Shown here in pieces: positions 6,077 to 9,645 of a stretch of DNA of 9,645 nt (the stretch's first letter is position 1; each line of letters opens with the position of its first letter). The DNA is from Caldifarciminota bacterium. Lineage in GTDB: Bacteria; WOR-3; Hydrothermia; UBA1063; CAJXJZ01. The notes beneath the pieces are model-generated. The model was not told where the DNA came from. It ran no database searches and saw only the letters and a list, made by a program, of their open reading frames with translations. The translations under genes and the position numbers were made by a program. Location: the NCBI GenBank assembly GCA_027073945.1, contig JALTEL010000174.1, positions 1 through 9,645 on the forward strand, read 5' to 3'.

Positions 6077-6780
6077 TCCATCAATTCTCCAACCTCTGGA
6101 ATTATTAATTTAGCCCTGTATTCATCCGACAGCTTAGCTTTAAATTCCAAAGGACTTCCTGTAAGGGCCGGGAATGTTTTGTAATGCATGGGCATAATGT
6201 AATCGGGTTTTAGGACATTAACCGCGTAAGCAGCTTCGGCAGGCCCCATGGTAAATAAATCGCCAACAGGGAGCATAACAAGATTGGGCTTATAGAAATC
6301 AGCAATCATCGTAAGACCTCCAAACAGACCTGTATCACCTGCATGGTATATTTTAAACCCATTTTCCATTTCAATAACGAAACCTGCAGGGTTGCCAAGC
6401 GGTATAAAACTATTACCGTCAATAGCAGTTGAAGAATGCGTGGCCTCCACCATGCAAACCTTTATATTAAATTCTTCATAGCAACCCCCCATATTCATAC
6501 CAACAGTATTAATACCTTTATTTGCAAGATACATCGCAACTTCATAAATGGCAATTACCTTTGCGCCTGTTCTCTTTGAAATTTTTTCAGTGTCCCCAAT
6601 ATGGTCGGCATGGCCATGCGTGAGTAATATCAAATCCACCTTGTCAATACTGTTTATCAGTTCCGGTTTTCCCGACGGGTTTGTTATCCATGGGTCTATA
6701 AACATATGTACTCCCTTTTCTGATATTATTTCAAAAGCGGAGTGACCAAACCATCTTATCTTATTACCCTTAAATCTCAA
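6073..6780 (-). CDS. UPF0173 metal-dependent hydrolase (metallo-beta-lactamase fold)
   Basis: From a TTG at 6780 the protein has 235 residues, close to the usual length of this family. It begins MRFKGNKIRWFGHSAFEI, the typical UPF0173 opening with the conserved GHSAF. Metal ligands are visible: THGHADHIGD (54-63, the HxHxDH motif), a later EATHSS, YHAGDTG with the bridging aspartate, and MPMHYKTFP with the last histidine. Family members are putative zinc- or manganese-dependent hydrolases of unknown substrate. An in-frame ATG at 6855 exists, but it would overlap accA by 74 bases and add 25 residues not typical of the family, while AGGAGG sits six bases before the TTG. The start is one base after the accA stop. 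Confidence 0.92.
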   Translation of the reverse strand: MRFKGNKIRWFGHSAFEIISEKGVHMFIDPWITNPSGKPELINSIDKVDLILLTHGHADHIGDTEKISKRTGAKVIAIYEVAMYLANKGINTVGMNMGGCYEEFNIKVCMVEATHSSTAIDGNSFIPLGNPAGFVIEMENGFKIYHAGDTGLFGGLTMIADFYKPNLVMLPVGDLFTMGPAEAAYAVNVLKPDYIMPMHYKTFPALTGSPLEFKAKLSDEYRAKLIIPEVGELME

Positions 6781-6781
6781 A

Positions 6782-7744
6782 TCACACCTCCTCTTCTGTA
6801 AAAACACCTGTCTTTCTGTATTTTTCTCTTCTTGATGCGAGTAAATCTTCTCCACTTAATTTCGAAAGACGTTCAAATTCATCCATAACTCTTGTTTTAA
6901 AATTACTCATGGCAGCATGTATATCCCAGTGGGCTCCTCCAACAGGCTCTGGAATTATACCATCGATTACACCAAATTTCAAAAGATCCTGAGCCGTGAG
7001 TTTTAGAGCTTCCGCAGCTTCATTGGCCTTACCTGCATCTTTCCAGAGTATTGAAGCACAGCCTTCAGGGGATATCACCGAATACATAGCATACTCCATT
7101 GCCAGAACGGTATTTCCAAGTCCTATGGCAAGAGCACCCCCAGAACCACCTTCTCCTATAATTACAGCTACAAATGGGACATGTATTTTCAACATCGTTC
7201 TCAGATTTTCGGCAATAGCCATAGATTGACCGCGTTCTTCCGCATCCATTCCAGGGTAAGCGCCCGGTGTGTCAATAAGAGAAAGCAGAGGAAGTCCATA
7301 TCTATCTGCCATTTCCATAATTCTCCTGGCCTTTCTGTAACCCTCAGGATGGGGCATACCAAAATTTCTGTAGATTTTCTCCTTTGTATTTCTTCCCTTT
7401 TCCTCCGCAATAACAGCTATTTTATTTCCGTTAAGATTTGCAAAACCGGCTATTATAGATGGATCATCTCTGAAAGCTTTATCTCCGTGAATTTCAGAGA
7501 ATTCCGTAAGAACATTGTATATGTAATCCACTGCATGAGGTCTATCCGGATGGCGTGCAATTTGCACTTTTTGCCATCTCGTCAGATTTTTGTAAAGACC
7601 GGATTTGAGCTTTTCAACCCTTGCTTTAAGGCTGGTAAGGTAGTTCAAAAGTTCTTCATCTTTCTTTTCCTTTAGAGACATTTTTATGCTCTCTATCTGC
7701 TTCTCCATTTCATACACAGCCCTTTCAAATTCAAGCACTCTCAT
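6782..7744 (-). CDS. accA: acetyl-CoA carboxylase carboxyltransferase subunit alpha
   Basis: The 320-residue protein aligns along its whole length with AccA (319 residues in E. coli). With AccD it forms the carboxyltransferase that moves carboxyl from biotin to acetyl-CoA, giving malonyl-CoA for fatty acid synthesis in the cytoplasm. An N-terminal coiled-coil-like region (about 5-55) precedes the conserved WQKVQIARHPDRPHAVDY, KGRNTKEKIYRNFGMPHPEG, IDTPGAYPGMDAEERGQS, the oxyanion-type glycine motif IGEGGSGGALAIG, SVISPEGCASILWKDAGKA and IIPEPVGGAH. The ATG overlaps the barrel gene stop (ATGA), with GGGG seven bases upstream. accD is not in the window. Nothing appears truncated. Confidence 0.98.
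   Translation of the reverse strand: MRVLEFERAVYEMEKQIESIKMSLKEKKDEELLNYLTSLKARVEKLKSGLYKNLTRWQKVQIARHPDRPHAVDYIYNVLTEFSEIHGDKAFRDDPSIIAGFANLNGNKIAVIAEEKGRNTKEKIYRNFGMPHPEGYRKARRIMEMADRYGLPLLSLIDTPGAYPGMDAEERGQSMAIAENLRTMLKIHVPFVAVIIGEGGSGGALAIGLGNTVLAMEYAMYSVISPEGCASILWKDAGKANEAAEALKLTAQDLLKFGVIDGIIPEPVGGAHWDIHAAMSNFKTRVMDEFERLSKLSGEDLLASRREKYRKTGVFTEEEV
6787..6792 (-). promoter_or_regulatory. Shine-Dalgarno AGGAGG deciding a TTG start
   Basis: AGGAGG lies in the last accA codons, six bases before TTG 6780. This spacing equals that at parB and the PorV-like gene and supports TTG over the upstream ATG. Confidence 0.75.
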
Positions 7745-8550
7745 GACATAACCCCAACAAAAATCAGATGTTTCAGGTTAAACCCTAAAGGAGAATAAAA
7801 TACATTATACTTTAACGCAATTTTCTTAACGCCGAATTCAACGGATAAGCCAAGAGGATACACTGTAGTATTCCCAAAGGAGAGATCCGTATCCAATTGC
7901 ACCAATCCCGATATTCTGAGCTGCCTTTTCAGCTCTCTTGTATAAATAATTTTATAAAAAGGCCTGAGTTTTTTTTGTGTATATAGCAATTCTATATCCG
8001 GAGCAATAGTATTGCGACCGCTGCTATAGAGAATACCGGCTTTAATACTGTAAGGCTGGCTAAATTTTTCTTTATATCCGACCGCCAATCCGATATTGTT
8101 CAAGGACAGACCAGCTAACCATTTTCTGCCCATTTTTCTGATGGCACCAAACGAAAGATTCCAACCCGTAAGTCTATCCTCCCCGCTTGCTGTAGTAAAA
8201 CCATTCAAGTTAACCCCTACTTTAGTTTCTCGAACACTTACATTTTTTCCAACGCCTATTTTCATTAAATACGGCCTTAAATAAAAATGAGCATCATCTT
8301 CGGGTGTTGAACTTTTATACTCAAGTTTGCCCAGGTCTATATATTTAAATGTTAGATTGAAATATCCGGGGTAAAACGCCACTGCATATTCTTTAGTGTC
8401 CAGTACTCCCTTGCTCACACCTGATTGCAGAAAAGTGCTTTGAACAAGGGCAGGATTTTCCGGGAAAAAATCTCCATAGGTAGCGGTCTGGAATGGATTC
8501 ATACTGACCCCTGCAATTGTCATCGCCGCAAAAATTAATATATTTAGCAT
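7741..8550 (-). CDS. PorV/PorQ-like outer-membrane beta-barrel protein
   Basis: The 269-residue protein starts with a short signal peptide (about 1-17, MLNILIFAAMTIAGVSM), then TATYGDFFPENPALVQ, which resembles the N-terminal NPA region of PorV/PorQ-type barrels. The rest is alternating strands with turns, such as LTGWNLSFGAIRKMGRKWLAGLSLNNIGLAVGY in the middle and paired strands to the end, ending KHLIFVGVMS. There are no cysteines and no periplasmic domain. PorV and PorQ assist type IX secretion in Bacteroidota, but similar barrels are widespread in other FCB lineages without a complete system, so a secretion role cannot be claimed. It shares one base with parB (TAATG) and has AGGAGG six bases upstream (8557-8562). 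The family call is moderate because the protein is divergent. Confidence 0.7.
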   Translation of the reverse strand: MLNILIFAAMTIAGVSMNPFQTATYGDFFPENPALVQSTFLQSGVSKGVLDTKEYAVAFYPGYFNLTFKYIDLGKLEYKSSTPEDDAHFYLRPYLMKIGVGKNVSVRETKVGVNLNGFTTASGEDRLTGWNLSFGAIRKMGRKWLAGLSLNNIGLAVGYKEKFSQPYSIKAGILYSSGRNTIAPDIELLYTQKKLRPFYKIIYTRELKRQLRISGLVQLDTDLSFGNTTVYPLGLSVEFGVKKIALKYNVFYSPLGFNLKHLIFVGVMS

Positions 8551-9356
8551 TATTTACCTCCTAATTTCAAAATTGACTTAATTAATTGAAATTCTTGCTC
8601 GTCCTTAAACTTCAGGATAACCGAACCGCTTCCGTTCCTGTTCTTCCTGAGATAAACATTTTTTCCGATAACATCGGAACGCAGATTTATGTATTTTATT
8701 CTTGAAATCTTTTTTCTATTTGACTTCTTACTTTCATTGATTATTTTCTGTAACTCCCTGACAGAAAGTCCGTTCTTCGCGGTTAGTGTGGCCAGGCGGA
8801 CCTGCATATAAGATGGTAGGCCTATCAGAAGCCTGGCATGCCCTGATTGCACAGTCCCTCTAACTATCATTTGCTGAACTTTTTCGTGCAATTTCAGAAG
8901 TCTGAGAGAATTGGCAATAGTACTCCTGTTTTTCCCGAATATAGACGAAAGTTGTGACTGTGTGATACCAAATAATTCCATCATTTTCTTATAACCTTTT
9001 GCTTCCTCTATGGGATTGAGTTGTCTTCTATCAAGATTTTCTATGAGTGTAAATTTCATTGAGTCTTTTTCATCAACATCCAAAACTATACAAGGAATTT
9101 TAGCAAGGCCAGCAATCCTGGCCGCCTTCAATCTCCTTGAACCGGCTACAAGAATATAATTGCCGCTCTTTCTCCTGACAACAACGGGCTGAATTATACC
9201 ATGCTTTTTGATGGAATCAAGTATATCGTCAATTTCTTCTTCTGTTCTCACTTGATAAGGGTTATCCCCGATCAAATCAGTATTCAAATAAACAAGATTA
9301 TCTCCATCTGTTGGCAAAAGCGCAGAGAGTCCTTTCCCCAGCCGATTAATTGGCAT
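8550..9356 (-). CDS. parB: chromosome-partitioning protein ParB
   Basis: This 268-residue ParB/Spo0J is a CTP-dependent DNA clamp that loads at parS and works with ParA in segregation. The start MPINRLGKGLSALLP is the family's ParA-interacting N-terminus (GKGLSALL). The CTP-binding ParB domain follows (about 22-115), with DNPYQVR (31-37), HGIIQPVVVR (52-61), AGSRRLKAARIAGL (71-84) and ENLDRRQLNPIEEA (106-119). A helix-turn-helix lies at 131-156 (ITQSQLSSIFGKNRSTIANSLRLLKL), then SGHARLLIGL (171-180). The C-terminal 40 residues form the dimerisation part. The usual GERR is GSRR here (72-75). The ATG is inside the end of parA (11-base overlap) with AGGAGG six bases upstream (9363-9368). Confidence 0.96.
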   Translation of the reverse strand: MPINRLGKGLSALLPTDGDNLVYLNTDLIGDNPYQVRTEEEIDDILDSIKKHGIIQPVVVRRKSGNYILVAGSRRLKAARIAGLAKIPCIVLDVDEKDSMKFTLIENLDRRQLNPIEEAKGYKKMMELFGITQSQLSSIFGKNRSTIANSLRLLKLHEKVQQMIVRGTVQSGHARLLIGLPSYMQVRLATLTAKNGLSVRELQKIINESKKSNRKKISRIKYINLRSDVIGKNVYLRKNRNGSGSVILKFKDEQEFQLIKSILKLGGK

Positions 9357-9645
9357 TTAACACCTCCTCCGCAAGCCTGATATAACTGACTGAGCCAGCA
9401 GAATCCGGGGCATATCTAAAAATTGACATACCAAAACCTGGAGATTCCGCAATTCTTATACTTCTGGGAATAACTGTCTGGAAAACCTTTCTGCCAAAAT
9501 ATTTGCGGACATCATCTTCTATCTGCTTTGATAGATTAACCCTTTTGTCATACATCGTCAGAATCAGTCCTCTTATTCTTATATCGGGATTAAAGGCATC
9601 TTTTACATATTTTATAGTTCTTGTGAGCTGACTCAAACCTTCAAG
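9346..9645 (-). CDS. parA: chromosome-partitioning ATPase ParA (Soj), C-terminal part only
   Basis: Ninety-nine codons are visible to the stop; the gene continues beyond the right edge, so no start is given. The sequence is the C-terminal third of a deviant-Walker P-loop ATPase of the ParA/Soj type: LEGLSQLTRTIKYVKDAFNPDI, then GLILTMYDKRVNLSKQI, VIPRSIRIAESPGFGMSIF and YIRLAEEVL, all in the canonical order. The Walker A motif lies outside the window. ParA binds DNA non-specifically as an ATP dimer and is stimulated by ParB to segregate origins. The 11-base overlap with parB indicates coupled translation. Confidence 0.95.
   Translation of the reverse strand, partial: LEGLSQLTRTIKYVKDAFNPDIRIRGLILTMYDKRVNLSKQIEDDVRKYFGRKVFQTVIPRSIRIAESPGFGMSIFRYAPDSAGSVSYIRLAEEVLNAN

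Noticed and set aside
7181..7675. Plus-strand open frame of 164 codons
   Set aside because: It lies entirely antisense to accA, one of the most certain genes here, and its composition is that of a shadow frame.
1..9645. A new defence, mobile or CRISPR-type system
   Set aside because: All genes fit housekeeping or envelope families and run in one direction without repeats, recombinases or toxin-like pairs.

Overview
The window reads as ordinary core genome from a Gram-negative bacterium. It encodes lipopolysaccharide-related proteins (arabinose-5-phosphate isomerase, LptC), an outer-membrane-barrel-like protein resembling the PorV/PorQ group, and a lipoprotein signal. DNA is AT-rich by eye (about 40% GC), with strong AGGAGG ribosome sites about 6 nt before several starts. 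PorV/PorQ-like and DUF4159 proteins together suggest the FCB superphylum or a related uncultured candidate phylum (WOR-3, Cloacimonadota, KSB1 or similar). This placement is inference only.

Every gene lies on the minus strand, so transcription runs from the right edge to the left. In that order: C-terminal part of parA, parB, a PorV-like barrel, accA, a UPF0173 metallo-hydrolase, a TIM-barrel glycoside-hydrolase-like protein, tRNA-Ser(CGA), thpR, kdsD, lptC, a small unknown protein, a DUF4159 protein, a short leader ORF, a family-2 glycosyltransferase, and a DUF2079 polytopic membrane protein cut by the left edge. From parA to DUF4159 almost all junctions are overlaps or nearly so (ATGA, TAATG, TGATG), indicating one long operon. 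The only gaps are about 102 bp before the glycosyltransferase (mostly filled by an 18-codon leader) and about 61 bp before the DUF2079 gene. No stretch over 300 bases lacks a gene.

Functionally the cluster joins chromosome partitioning (ParAB), the first step of fatty-acid synthesis (AccA), and envelope assembly (PorV-like, KdsD, LptC, glycosyltransferase, DUF2079). ThpR, UPF0173 and the GH-like protein are peripheral.

The most unusual local structure is the tRNA-Ser gene, which lies wholly inside the open reading frame of the GH-like gene. That frame has no stop before the tRNA and runs through it to a TGA that overlaps the thpR start. The second is the SD-equipped leader ORF, bracketed by an 8-bp inverted repeat, just before the glycosyltransferase. 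I saw no mobile element, CRISPR array, integrase, toxin-antitoxin pair or defence system.
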